In this document: in pieces, positions 7,328 to 14,188 of the stretch | How positions within the stretch are numbered: position 1 is the first letter of the stretch | How the letters are laid out: each line of letters begins with the position of its first letter | Assembly: GCA_016840245.1 (NCBI GenBank) | Contig: JAEOST010000240.1 | Coordinates: 1-17,392 of the forward strand | Direction of reading: 5' to 3' | Length of the DNA: 17,392 bases | From: Candidatus Thorarchaeota archaeon | GTDB lineage: Archaea > Asgardarchaeota > Thorarchaeia > Thorarchaeales > Thorarchaeaceae | Program-made: the position numbers and the translations under genes | Notes under the pieces: model-generated | What the model saw: only the letters and a program-made list of their open reading frames with translations | Databases searched by the model: none | Told to the model about the DNA's origin: nothing

Positions 7328-9270
7328 TTAGATCCCCCCAGTTTGTGCCTGATTGTAACACCTCGTCCCTTTTTGAACGCACACATCTCAGATCCTGACA
7401 TCTCACTTCTACCAACTGCCATGACCTCGTCATTTGGTCCAATAATGACCACCTCATCACCCGGACGGATGTTTGGATCAGCCTCATCAATTCCTATGGC
7501 AAAGAGAGACCCACCCTTAATCTCCGTACCCTTGAAACGAACCCAGTATCGTTTGAGATGAGCTATTCTTCTGGCTCCCGCAATAGTGAGGGAGAGAAGT
7601 CCAGAGTCAGCAATATATGAGCAAAGTTGTTCAGACTCGTATCGAGCAATCACCATTCTGTAGAGTTTACCTGAAAATTTAGCGGCATCTGGAATCAGAA
7701 TTTTGCCTACACCTTCACCAAACTGGAAATCTGCAGTAGCGCGAAGTGTATCTCTCAGGGATGTTGGAGGACTAGACTCCAATGATAGCAGTTCACGAAG
7801 GTCTCTAAGGACCTCAGTCAGAGATTCCATTGAGTCCCTGCTTGTTGGGGATTTATCATCTATTGTGTATATGATACTCTGAGTAACACGATCCTCAGCA
7901 GCTTGAACTATATCGCGATAGCCACCCTTAACATGGGCAACTACAACGCAGGGCTCATCGAACTTACCCAGATGTGTCACTAAAGCATCTGCTGCTAGTT
8001 TGATTTCCTCAGCATCCCAAGTACCGGTAACAGGTATGTTATAATTCGCTGCAGGGTATATCCGTTCCAACTCTCTGGGAACTACACCTAGAGGCGATGT
8101 GAGTATGGTTTCAGCCACCTGATGACGGATATTTCCCAGAGCTGAGTCTAGTGTCTCTCCAAGACGTTTGTGGGACTTTGAGTCGGAATACGGTTTTTTG
8201 GCAGAACAAGGAAGAAGCAGAATAATCCGCTTTTCAACTGGGGGAGTATATCTCTCGGAGAGGGTATCACGGAATCTCTTCACAGGAGGTGAGTTGTATG
8301 ACTCTGGACCGATGAGCTGAACTACTCCTGAACCGGTAGTCGGGGTAAATTCTTCGAGGAAAGAGTACAGTGAGGTGTCGATTTGCCTGAGTAATGATGT
8401 GGCCGTAGGAGTAGCGTGTGTAAAGGATTCTATCAACCATCGGAGAGTACCACTATTCAATGCTTGTTCGGATTCAGAGAGAACCTCTTTGTACAGTGAA
8501 CCATTGTGTTGAACTAGAGTGTGGTCAAGTTCATCAGAATCAAGTAATGATAGACTCTGAACTCCCTGGCATGTTGAACACATACAGTATCTAGATGGTC
8601 TGTCTGTAATCTTCTCCGAATCAAGACGCCAAAGACGCCTTGAGAAAGAAGCACTCTCCCAAGCATGTCCGATATCAAGGATATCCACTCCAAGATAATA
8701 GAGTAAGGGAATCATATGAGGATGTACCCGGCCAAGAGCCACCACTACCCAGTCTCTAGGAAGATGTGAACGTAGCATAAGAGAATCGAGGTCTCGTGAG
8801 TCGTAGGAGCCTGTAATCTGAATTGCCGCCATCCTCACACCAATCTCTGTTAATTCTGACAAGATAGGTGTAAGCTCATCTGGATTGAGATTGTGTGAAA
8901 TCCGGATAATAAGTTGGGACGGAGAGATGATCTCACTTAGTTTCTTTGCTGATTCAAGTTGATAGTGAATGTCTGCCTGTGCAGCAGAAGCACTAAGCTC
9001 GGAGAGGGAGGGAAGGGAGGGGAGAAGAACCAAGTTATTGGTGCCAACCTCTGTGAGATTATGAGAGTTAATTTCAATAGAAAAGGGAAGTGAAAGTACA
9101 ATGGGGACTCCGCTCTCGGGTTTATCACGGCCCAAAGTAGCATATGACAGTGGAAGACCGTAACCAGAAGGTCCGATCAAAGTAGGAAGGGAAACCTCAA
9201 GTTCACCAATCATTAGTTTACCAGATCTGGCTGGTCCATCGTGACCACGACCCACAGAGAATTCTACCAA
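7324..9270 (-). CDS. arcS: Archaeosine synthase ArcS (TgtA2)
   Basis: ArcS attaches lysine to the nitrile of preQ0 at G15 of archaeal tRNA; with RaSEA this completes archaeosine. The 648-residue protein opens with a TGT-related domain (GRGHDGPARSGKL, then VDILDIGHAWESA) that includes a TGT-type zinc site: C229, C231, C234 and probably H255. The ArcS signature PCSAKKPYSDSKSH is at 354-367, leading into SPLGVVPRELERIYPAANY. A PUA domain fills about 574-645 (RYWVRFKGTEIKGGSLFAIG, NIRPGDEVVIIG). The start is TTG at 9270: an in-frame TGA lies two codons upstream, and GGAGATG sits about nine bases before it. The stop overlaps the raSEA start by four bases, and the upstream helicase gene ends 17 bases before. 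All signature elements are present, so it should be functional. Confidence 0.93.
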   Translation of the reverse strand: MVEFSVGRGHDGPARSGKLMIGELEVSLPTLIGPSGYGLPLSYATLGRDKPESGVPIVLSLPFSIEINSHNLTEVGTNNLVLLPSLPSLSELSASAAQADIHYQLESAKKLSEIISPSQLIIRISHNLNPDELTPILSELTEIGVRMAAIQITGSYDSRDLDSLMLRSHLPRDWVVVALGRVHPHMIPLLYYLGVDILDIGHAWESASFSRRLWRLDSEKITDRPSRYCMCSTCQGVQSLSLLDSDELDHTLVQHNGSLYKEVLSESEQALNSGTLRWLIESFTHATPTATSLLRQIDTSLYSFLEEFTPTTGSGVVQLIGPESYNSPPVKRFRDTLSERYTPPVEKRIILLLPCSAKKPYSDSKSHKRLGETLDSALGNIRHQVAETILTSPLGVVPRELERIYPAANYNIPVTGTWDAEEIKLAADALVTHLGKFDEPCVVVAHVKGGYRDIVQAAEDRVTQSIIYTIDDKSPTSRDSMESLTEVLRDLRELLSLESSPPTSLRDTLRATADFQFGEGVGKILIPDAAKFSGKLYRMVIARYESEQLCSYIADSGLLSLTIAGARRIAHLKRYWVRFKGTEIKGGSLFAIGIDEADPNIRPGDEVVIIGPNDEVMAVGRSEMSGSEMCAFKKGRGVTIRHKLGGSK

Positions 9271-9287
9271 TTCTGATCATCTCCAAC

Positions 9288-11297
9288 CTACACTACCGGT
9301 TCATATCCTGCATAACCCTTTGTATCTACACTTGTTTCTGCATTGTTGAGAATTTGCTGTATGCTGTCAAGAGCACCTTGTTTGAAGAGGGGACTATTAT
9401 TATTTCCACACTGGTAAGAATAGGTACATAGAGGACAACCATCAACAGTCTTGCAGTCACACTTGGTTAGAATTGTTTCAGCTCTCTCAAAGGCTTCATT
9501 CAGTCTTGAGAACAGCAACCTTGATGCTCCGTTGCCACCCGGGCTACCATCATACACAAAGATGATTCCTGAGTCACCCATCGAAACACCACCAATCTCT
9601 CTTGTACTCCCACCTGTCAACATATCACTCGACTCAATGATAACATGCTCAACTGCGTGGAAAGCACCACCAAAGAGGTCTGCAGGACCAAGAGTAGGTC
9701 CGGAGGCCTTCTTCAGTTTTCCACTGATATAATCATTAACAGGTTTTAGAGGTTCGGGAGCCTTGAATGCGAATCCACGTGTCTTGTAGGTGTACTCCAA
9801 TGGTTTGGGTATATCAGAGCGACTAAGAATCCGACCTGACCGGGTTTCTCTCTTGACATAACCATAGACGGACTGCGTCATCTCAAGAGAGAGGTAGACG
9901 ACATCCATTCCCAAGACCTTTTTCTCTTCATGAACCTCAATGATACGGGGCATTGTAAAATAGAGAGGTTTGGTATGAGCGCTGCGATCATTGATTGGAA
10001 CAATTGTTGCTCGACCAAGTCCTTTCGTATAACGAAAGTCCACTGACATGTAATTCTTGCCGCCATGAAGATAGATAGCACCTGGATGAAGCTCCTGTGC
10101 TGCCATTGGCATCGATCGTTCTCCAAGACTCTTCTGTCCAGTCTTTATTTGAACTGTGTCACCAATTCCACGAATGCTATAGCCTCGCCAAGCCTTCTGA
10201 GCACTTTCAAAGTCAGTCACTCGAACAGCACCATTGTCTCGAATCTCAATGAGACCATCCTTCTCAATGTTCTCGAGAATGTGTCTCTGTCTCGGAAACA
10301 TAGATACATCCAAGTGCCCGCTCATGGCTGCTGCAATAAGCTGATAATAGCCAACAACTTCGTTGTCAGGTTCCATATAGGCAGAGTCTACATCAGTGAA
10401 GTACTTCTCAGGTTTGTGCCTATAGAATGAAGAGATTGGGTCCTTTTCCCGAAGAGCAAGAATGGCTACGCTCTCCTGTCCCTTTCTTCCAGCCCGACCA
10501 ATTCTTTGAGTCAATCGTGTGATCGACACAATCATACTGACCACACTATCAAGGTCGCCAATATCAATTCCCAGCTCTAGGGTTGGGGTTGAAACTAACA
10601 CTGGGATCGCACCTGAACGGAATCTATCCTCAACATCTGCACGGTATTTCTTTGACAACCCTGCTCTATGAACCATTGATTTTACGCCCGTGTCACCGAT
10701 GAGCATATTGAGAACTTCTGCCTCTGAGTGAGTATTACCAAAGACTAGAGTCTTAAATCCGCCCTCATGAAGACCCCTCACTAAGTCTACAATCATGCTG
10801 TACTTGCTTCGTTCACCTGGATAGAACATCATGAAATGAATGGGTCCGCGTCTAGCACTCTCCGACTGAATCAACTTGACATCTGAGTCAAAGAGAAGTT
10901 CTGCAAACTCCTTTGGATTAGCTATAGTTGCAGAAGCCCCAACAAGCTGGAAGTCACCCGATTCAGCCTGCAGTCGCTTTAGGATGTAATAGACATTAGA
11001 ACCCATAGATCCAGTGTACAGATGGATCTCGTCTAGCACAACATGTTTCACAGTTCGAAGAAGAGATACGAGCCTTGAGCGATTCCAACCCAGATGATAA
11101 TGGAGGACATCAGGATTAGTCAGAAGAATATCAGGCGGTCTATCATATATCTTGGCGCGTTGTGACTGTGCGACATCTCCATCGAATATAGCCACAGTAA
11201 GTCCTGATGCTTTGCACATCTCTGTGACCTTATCGTATTGATCCCGAGCTAGTGCCTTTGTTGGATATATCAACAAGGCTCGTACTCCTGGATTCAT
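9288..11297 (-). CDS. DUF1998/MrfA-type SF2 helicase, main part downstream of an in-frame TAG
   Basis: This is the larger part of one helicase gene interrupted by an amber codon at 11358-11360; from ATG at 11297 it encodes 669 residues. It contains motif Ia (LLIYPTKALARDQ), II (VVLDEIHLYTG), III (GASATIANP), IV (KTLVFGNTHSEAE), V (TPTLELGIDIG) and VI (QRIGRAGRKG). The C-terminus has the MZB/DUF1998 zinc site CDCKTVDGCPLCTYSYQCG. This layout matches MrfA/Hrq1-like 3'-5' DNA repair helicases. The 20 codons between the TAG and this ATG (TEAFILPI onward) are clearly still coding. A protein started at 11297 would lack the P-loop and could not bind ATP normally. It is followed by arcS after 17 bases. 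Helicase family is confident; whether any active product is made is not. Confidence 0.85.
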   Translation of the reverse strand: MNPGVRALLIYPTKALARDQYDKVTEMCKASGLTVAIFDGDVAQSQRAKIYDRPPDILLTNPDVLHYHLGWNRSRLVSLLRTVKHVVLDEIHLYTGSMGSNVYYILKRLQAESGDFQLVGASATIANPKEFAELLFDSDVKLIQSESARRGPIHFMMFYPGERSKYSMIVDLVRGLHEGGFKTLVFGNTHSEAEVLNMLIGDTGVKSMVHRAGLSKKYRADVEDRFRSGAIPVLVSTPTLELGIDIGDLDSVVSMIVSITRLTQRIGRAGRKGQESVAILALREKDPISSFYRHKPEKYFTDVDSAYMEPDNEVVGYYQLIAAAMSGHLDVSMFPRQRHILENIEKDGLIEIRDNGAVRVTDFESAQKAWRGYSIRGIGDTVQIKTGQKSLGERSMPMAAQELHPGAIYLHGGKNYMSVDFRYTKGLGRATIVPINDRSAHTKPLYFTMPRIIEVHEEKKVLGMDVVYLSLEMTQSVYGYVKRETRSGRILSRSDIPKPLEYTYKTRGFAFKAPEPLKPVNDYISGKLKKASGPTLGPADLFGGAFHAVEHVIIESSDMLTGGSTREIGGVSMGDSGIIFVYDGSPGGNGASRLLFSRLNEAFERAETILTKCDCKTVDGCPLCTYSYQCGNNNSPLFKQGALDSIQQILNNAETSVDTKGYAGYEPVV

Positions 11298-11357
11298 GAA
11301 ACTCTCTTGTACACTAATCAGGAGCTTTTTGATAATGGGAAGAATGAATGCCTCAGT

Positions 11358-11360
11358 CTA
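11358..11360 (-). other. In-frame amber codon at the Walker A lysine position
   Basis: On the minus strand the codons read GCA CCC ACA GCT CAA GGA TAG ACT GAG GCA, i.e. A-P-T-A-Q-G-stop-T-E-A. Flanking sequence stays in one frame (11360 and 11297 differ by 63). TAG is also a normal terminator in this window, ending the DUF11-like gene, this helicase, the second thioredoxin, the 63-residue gene and tpiA, which argues against general reassignment of UAG. Confidence 0.9.
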
Positions 11361-11927
11361 TCCTTGAGCTGTGGGTGCAGCGATTACAACGTCTTCGCCA
11401 GCAAGAATCGATTCAAACACTTCATCTTGGAACTTGTATAGGATATGTATCCCCTTACTACCTAGTAACTCCTTCAGGCGTGTGGGAATCTTGAGGTCAT
11501 CAAGGGAAGTACCATATTCGGCATCTGTGGCTGGCATATATCGGTAGCTGACAAGATAATCACGACCACTGTTAACAACAGACTGTATGGTGTCTGGAAT
11601 GCCATCGAGAGTAATCCCCCCAGCCTCAATCAACTTGGAGACCTCCAACTCTGACTGAATTCGAGCTCCGATGGGTCTCTGTCGTCTTTTCCTACCGCTA
11701 GTGGAGTCCTCAGCACCAGAAACGTGTAGAATCTTGCCTAGACTATCATCTCCAATTGTGCCTTGCTGAATCGCAGCAGTATATGCCTCATATGCGTCGA
11801 AGAGGTCCTTTCCCTTTCCAGAGAGAGAAATCTCAGCACTACACCGATGACATCGTACATTCCATATTTGGCCGCCCTTCTTGATGTCAAGCGTGGAACC
11901 ACATTTGGCACAATGAAGGACTGGCAT
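11358..11927 (-). CDS. DUF1998/MrfA-type helicase, N-terminal part ending at TAG inside Walker A
   Basis: This 189-residue N-terminal part of the helicase is in the same frame as the larger part downstream. It starts with a zinc ribbon (C6xxC9 and C26xxC29), then a charged linker (GRKRRQRPIGARIQ), then the helicase entry with a Q-motif (LYKFQDEVF) and the strand leading to the P-loop, VVIAAPTAQG. The next codon, where the family has the invariant lysine (GKTE), is TAG, and TEAF follows directly. One A-to-T change from AAG would explain it. ATG at 11927 is preceded by AGAGGT about 11 bases upstream. Options are a recent inactivating mutation, an assembly or read error, or readthrough. With the downstream part the full frame is 879 codons plus stop (9288-11927). 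Confidence 0.82.
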   Translation of the reverse strand: MPVLHCAKCGSTLDIKKGGQIWNVRCHRCSAEISLSGKGKDLFDAYEAYTAAIQQGTIGDDSLGKILHVSGAEDSTSGRKRRQRPIGARIQSELEVSKLIEAGGITLDGIPDTIQSVVNSGRDYLVSYRYMPATDAEYGTSLDDLKIPTRLKELLGSKGIHILYKFQDEVFESILAGEDVVIAAPTAQG

Positions 11928-12118
11928 TCGATATCAAGACCTCTTAGACTTCGAGCTGTCTGCCGCTTATCAAACTAATGTATACACCAGACTGATTAAA
12001 CCTGCACGCTGGTCAGTTTAAGTTTCCAATCAAATCATGTACCCAACAAAACCGTTAAAAGCGGTTGTGCGGGAGAAAAACACAACCGACCTCTTGTAGG
12101 CAACGGGAGATGAATCAA
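11928..12118. promoter_or_regulatory. Divergent intergenic region between helicase and thioredoxin 1, with leader hairpins
   Basis: This 191-base gap separates divergent genes. Plus-strand TTTAAG (12017-12022) is a candidate TATA box and would give a thioredoxin leader of about 75 bases. That leader holds CGGTTGTG (12062-12069) and its perfect complement CACAACCG (12081-12088), a stem of eight pairs with an 11-base loop. The same CGGTT can instead pair with AACCG at 12050-12054, so two folds exclude each other. GGGAG at 12105-12109 is the ribosome site. Minus-strand helicase promoter elements are not clear. Confidence 0.4.
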
Positions 12119-12481
12119 ATGGTTGATGAAATTACTGCCGAAGAACTACCGAAAATTATCAGTGAGAACAAAGTTGTATTCCTCGATTGTCATGCCGTAT
12201 GGTGCGGTCCCTGTCGGACCTTGAGTCCAATCATTGAAGAGCTCTATGAGAACTTCCAAGAAAAGGGATTCAAGGCAGTCAAGTTAGATGTTGATCAGAA
12301 TCAAGAGTTTAGCCAAGAGAACCGGATCACAGGTGTACCTTCAGTGTTTGTCTATGCAGACGGCCAGCAGGTAGTCTTTGATGATGGTTCAGGAAAGAAA
12401 CTCGACAGACTTGTTGGTGTCATGCCTCCAGAGGTCTACACTCAAATTGTTGAGGGACTTCTTGCAGAAACCAGCGCATAA
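12119..12481 (+). CDS. Thioredoxin 1
   Basis: Thioredoxins are small cytoplasmic disulfide reductants. This 120-residue protein has the CGPC active site (Cys29, Cys32) in LDCHAVWCGPCRTLSPI, the conserved cis-proline in ITGVPSVFVYADG, and a thioredoxin-length C-terminal helix (PPEVYTQIVEGLL). Cys24, directly after the buried Asp23, is an additional cysteine where many thioredoxins have Phe; the residue before Ala is His rather than Trp. ATG at 12119 is preferred over ATG at 12110 because GGGAG is nine bases from the former and abuts the latter. The preceding leader can form alternative hairpins. A second thioredoxin follows 110 bases later, probably from a separate promoter. Its reductase is not in the window. 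Confidence 0.88.
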   Translation: MVDEITAEELPKIISENKVVFLDCHAVWCGPCRTLSPIIEELYENFQEKGFKAVKLDVDQNQEFSQENRITGVPSVFVYADGQQVVFDDGSGKKLDRLVGVMPPEVYTQIVEGLLAETSA

Positions 12482-12591
12482 TTATTTTTGCCTCTCATTC
12501 GATATCTGATTTTGAGGAGGGGCATTTACTCCTTTATAACCGAGAAGATTATAGGCATCCAGATTGTGGATAGCGAAGAGTGTGAAATAAG
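12481..12591 (+). promoter_or_regulatory. Thioredoxin 1 terminator-like T-tract and thioredoxin 2 promoter
   Basis: Immediately after the thioredoxin 1 stop is TTATTTTTG (12482-12490), a U-tract suited to archaeal termination. CCTTTATAAC (12531-12540) is a good TATA-box match and would place initiation near 12560, giving thioredoxin 2 a leader of roughly 30 bases. The two thioredoxins may therefore be transcribed separately. Assigned by resemblance only. Confidence 0.45.
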
Positions 12592-12960
12592 GTGGTAAAG
12601 GACGTAGCACCCGGAGATATTGAAACTGCTGTCAAAGAAACAAAGATACTATTTGTTGATTGCTGGGCGCCATGGTGTGGCCCATGTCTTGCACTCGGTC
12701 CGATTCTCGATGAGTTAGAACAAAAGTACACAGACAATGCGGATGTTGGCTTTCTGAAAGTTAATACACAGGAGTATCGTTCATTTGCAGCTGACAATAG
12801 TATTCATGCAATCCCATGCGTTTTAATATTCCATAACGGAGAGCCAGCCAAGTTTGAAATGGAAGATCCACGCGGTGGAGCACCACAGATTACTGATAGA
12901 CTGATTGGACTTCGACCACCTGAGCACTATGAAATGGTAATCAAGGAACTTCTAAAATAG
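12592..12960 (+). CDS. Thioredoxin 2 (paralogue of thioredoxin 1)
   Basis: A 122-residue thioredoxin with FVDCWAPWCGPC (active cysteines 29 and 32) and the cis-proline loop HAIPCVLIFHNG. As in its neighbour, Cys24 precedes the active site. In addition Cys76 lies directly after cis-Pro75, a position facing the active site that is normally Thr or another small residue. Both thioredoxins share a similar end (DRLVGVMPPEVY versus DRLIGLRPPEHY), which supports a tandem duplication. The segment EMEDPRGGAPQITDRL is a slightly long beta-hairpin. GTG at 12592 is the first possible start, since an in-frame TGA lies two codons before it; the ribosome site is weak. Disulfide reductase activity is likely, but the partner is unknown and may differ from that of thioredoxin 1. 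Confidence 0.86.
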   Translation: MVKDVAPGDIETAVKETKILFVDCWAPWCGPCLALGPILDELEQKYTDNADVGFLKVNTQEYRSFAADNSIHAIPCVLIFHNGEPAKFEMEDPRGGAPQITDRLIGLRPPEHYEMVIKELLK

Positions 12961-13050
12961 TTCACTAATCCAATTCGTGTTAATATCACATGATGTTTTA
13001 TTAGTGTGGAACATAGGATTAGAGGAAGAAGGACTAAAGAGGTGTACTAG
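12961..13050 (+). promoter_or_regulatory. Promoter region of the hexapeptide-repeat protein
   Basis: GTTTTATTAG (about 12995-13004) is a plausible TATA box 47-55 bases before the GTG start. AGAGGTG at about 13038-13044 is a good Shine-Dalgarno site that decides the GTG at 13051. Confidence 0.4.
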
Positions 13051-13575
13051 GTGCCAATACTTCCTTTCGGTGATAAGAACCCTAAGATTGATCCAAAGGC
13101 ATACATCAGCCCACAGGCCACGATAGTAGGGGATGTAGAAATAGCAGCCAAGGCCAATGTTTGGCCAGGTGCTGTGATAAGAGGCGACCATGCTGCTGTG
13201 AGAATCGGTGCAAGCACGTGTATTCAAGACAGTGCTGTTATCCATGCCCATTCAGCTGACAATCCAGCAATTATTGGTAATCTTGCTGTAATTGGAACCG
13301 CATCTGTTATTCATGGTGTCTATATAGGAGATAATACAAACATAGGAGAGGGGTGCGTTATTTTCGATGGCGCGACTCTAGGAGAAGGTGTTATGGTAGC
13401 ACCAGGAAGTATCATACCATCAAACGTTGTGATCCCCCCAAGAAGTCTGAACTCCGGAGCCCCAGCATCTCAGATACGTGAACTCTCAAGAGAAGAGGTC
13501 GAGAAACAGATGACTAGAGCAGACACCATTGCTCAGGTGTTTCAGAAATTACTCATTTGGCAGAAAATCACATAA
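13051..13575 (+). CDS. Gamma-carbonic-anhydrase-like left-handed beta-helix protein
   Basis: A 174-residue protein with isoleucine-rich hexapeptide repeats (ATIVGDVEIAAKANVWPGAV, then IIGNLAVIGTASVIHG and IGDNTNIGEG), closing with the family's PPRSLNSGAPASQIREL. It follows the gamma-carbonic anhydrase (CamH/YrdA/PaaY) layout: the RGD of VIRGDHA at 44-46, CIQD, and VIH with His65 as the first zinc ligand. The second ligand, expected as GH in IIGxxVTVGH, is Thr83; the third, in VIHG, is His88. With two of three histidines left, classical CO2 hydration is doubtful, and other roles known in the family (acyl-transferase-like, scaffold) are open. Such proteins form trimers. GTG at 13051 has a strong AGAGGTG site seven bases upstream. 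The stop is about 120 bases before a tRNA gene on the other strand. Confidence 0.85.
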   Translation: MPILPFGDKNPKIDPKAYISPQATIVGDVEIAAKANVWPGAVIRGDHAAVRIGASTCIQDSAVIHAHSADNPAIIGNLAVIGTASVIHGVYIGDNTNIGEGCVIFDGATLGEGVMVAPGSIIPSNVVIPPRSLNSGAPASQIRELSREEVEKQMTRADTIAQVFQKLLIWQKIT

Positions 13576-13695
13576 CCAACAACGAAGTGAGTGTTTCTCG
13601 AGAGAGGACTGTGAGATTTTCACATCAATTAGAAGTAACCACAATGATATCACTAATCTTGGCACTTTCAGGACCATGTTGAAAAGTAGTTTTAA

Positions 13696-13773
13696 TGGCG
13701 GGACCGCCAGGATTCGAACCTGGGATAACCAACTCCGCAAGCTGGTGCCTTATCCATACTAGACTACGGCCCC
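13696..13773 (-). tRNA. tRNA-Arg (anticodon GCG), 3' CCA encoded
   Basis: The minus strand folds as a full cloverleaf: acceptor GGGGCCG with CGGTCCC (one G-U pair), D stem GTCT/AGGC with G15, anticodon stem CCAGC/GTTGG around the loop TTGCGGA (anticodon GCG, reading CGC and CGU), five-base variable loop, and T arm CCAGG-TTCGAAT-CCTGG. Discriminator G73 at 13699 is followed by CCA at 13696-13698 in the DNA. No intron. TATA-like TCTATAAGATA lies at 13792-13802, about 20-29 bases before the 5' end. Confidence 0.96.
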
Positions 13774-13791
13774 AGTCAGCGGGACTCTCAT

Positions 13792-13802
13792 TATCTTATA
13801 GA
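13792..13802 (-). promoter_or_regulatory. TATA box of tRNA-Arg(GCG)
   Basis: TCTATAAGATA on the minus strand is centred about 24 bases upstream of the mature 5' end at 13773, the spacing expected for an archaeal box A. Confidence 0.55.
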
Positions 13803-13875
13803 TTCTTCGTTAGCGAACAGTCTACAGAAGAAGACTAACTGTGTTTTTGAAGCATGCAGACTGCCCTTGGATAAT

Positions 13876-14067
13876 CTATGCGAGAGTAACGACTGCTTGA
13901 CCATTGGATTTGGTGATAAGTAGTCTATATTCAGAAGTTTGCATGATGAAACTCTCACCCTCAGCCAGACTGTCAAGAACAGTTCGCCCCAGTGGACCAT
14001 TCAAGTACTTAGTAAAGCGTGCAATGACCCGATCAGCTGGAGTTCGCATGTACTTTTGAATACTCAT
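13876..14067 (-). CDS. Small protein of unknown function (63 aa)
   Basis: A 63-residue protein lying between two tRNA-Arg genes on the same strand. It begins with a basic helical part (MSIQKYMRTPADRVIARFTKYL), then GPLGRTVLDSLAEGE, then two predicted strands (SFIMQTSEYRLLIT, GQAVVTLA). I recognise no family. The ATG at 14067 is chosen over the one at 14073 because GAGGT lies about eight bases before the former but almost touches the latter. A strong TATA-like element inside a near-perfect palindrome (14104-14119) lies about 40 bases upstream, which supports a real, separately transcribed gene. Two overlapping ORFs in other frames lack these signals. It ends with TAG, about 100 bases before tRNA-Arg(GCG) begins. 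Confidence 0.65.
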   Translation of the reverse strand: MSIQKYMRTPADRVIARFTKYLNGPLGRTVLDSLAEGESFIMQTSEYRLLITKSNGQAVVTLA

Positions 14068-14103
14068 CGTCATTTACCTCAGAACACAGTGTTGTTTCTT
14101 CTC

Positions 14104-14119
14104 GGACTATATAAAGTCC
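14104..14119 (-). promoter_or_regulatory. Palindromic TATA element / possible operator
   Basis: GGACTATATAAAGTCC is a dyad with arms GGACT and AGTCC around TATATAA (14 of 16 positions symmetric). On the minus strand it reads GGACTTTATATAGTCC and fits a TATA box for the 63-residue gene. The symmetric arms would let a dimeric regulator overlap the TBP site; that role is inferred. Confidence 0.5.
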
Positions 14120-14188
14120 AATCGAATACCTAAATGACATAAATTTTGTAAAACTGAATGAATAGTGAGAGAAAGTGAGAAGAATATC

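Noticed and set aside
11358..11360. Pyrrolysine encoded by the UAG in the helicase
   Set aside because: Not adopted as an explanation: TAG ends at least five other genes here, no pyl genes are seen, and a modified lysine at the P-loop would likely block ATP binding. Left open only as an item to check.
12065..12118. TTG or ATG (12110) starts extending thioredoxin 1
   Set aside because: The extension would translate through the leader hairpin, and GGGAG at 12105-12109 is correctly spaced only for ATG 12119.
13529..13762. Plus-strand ORF running from the end of the hexapeptide gene into the tRNA
   Set aside because: It overlaps the antisense strand of tRNA-Arg(GCG) and the end of a real gene; open by chance.
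13791..14133. Alternative ORFs overlapping the 63-residue gene (minus 13791-14000 and plus 13939-14133)
   Set aside because: Neither has the TATA element and ribosome site that the 63-residue frame has, and their predicted proteins look like frame shadows.
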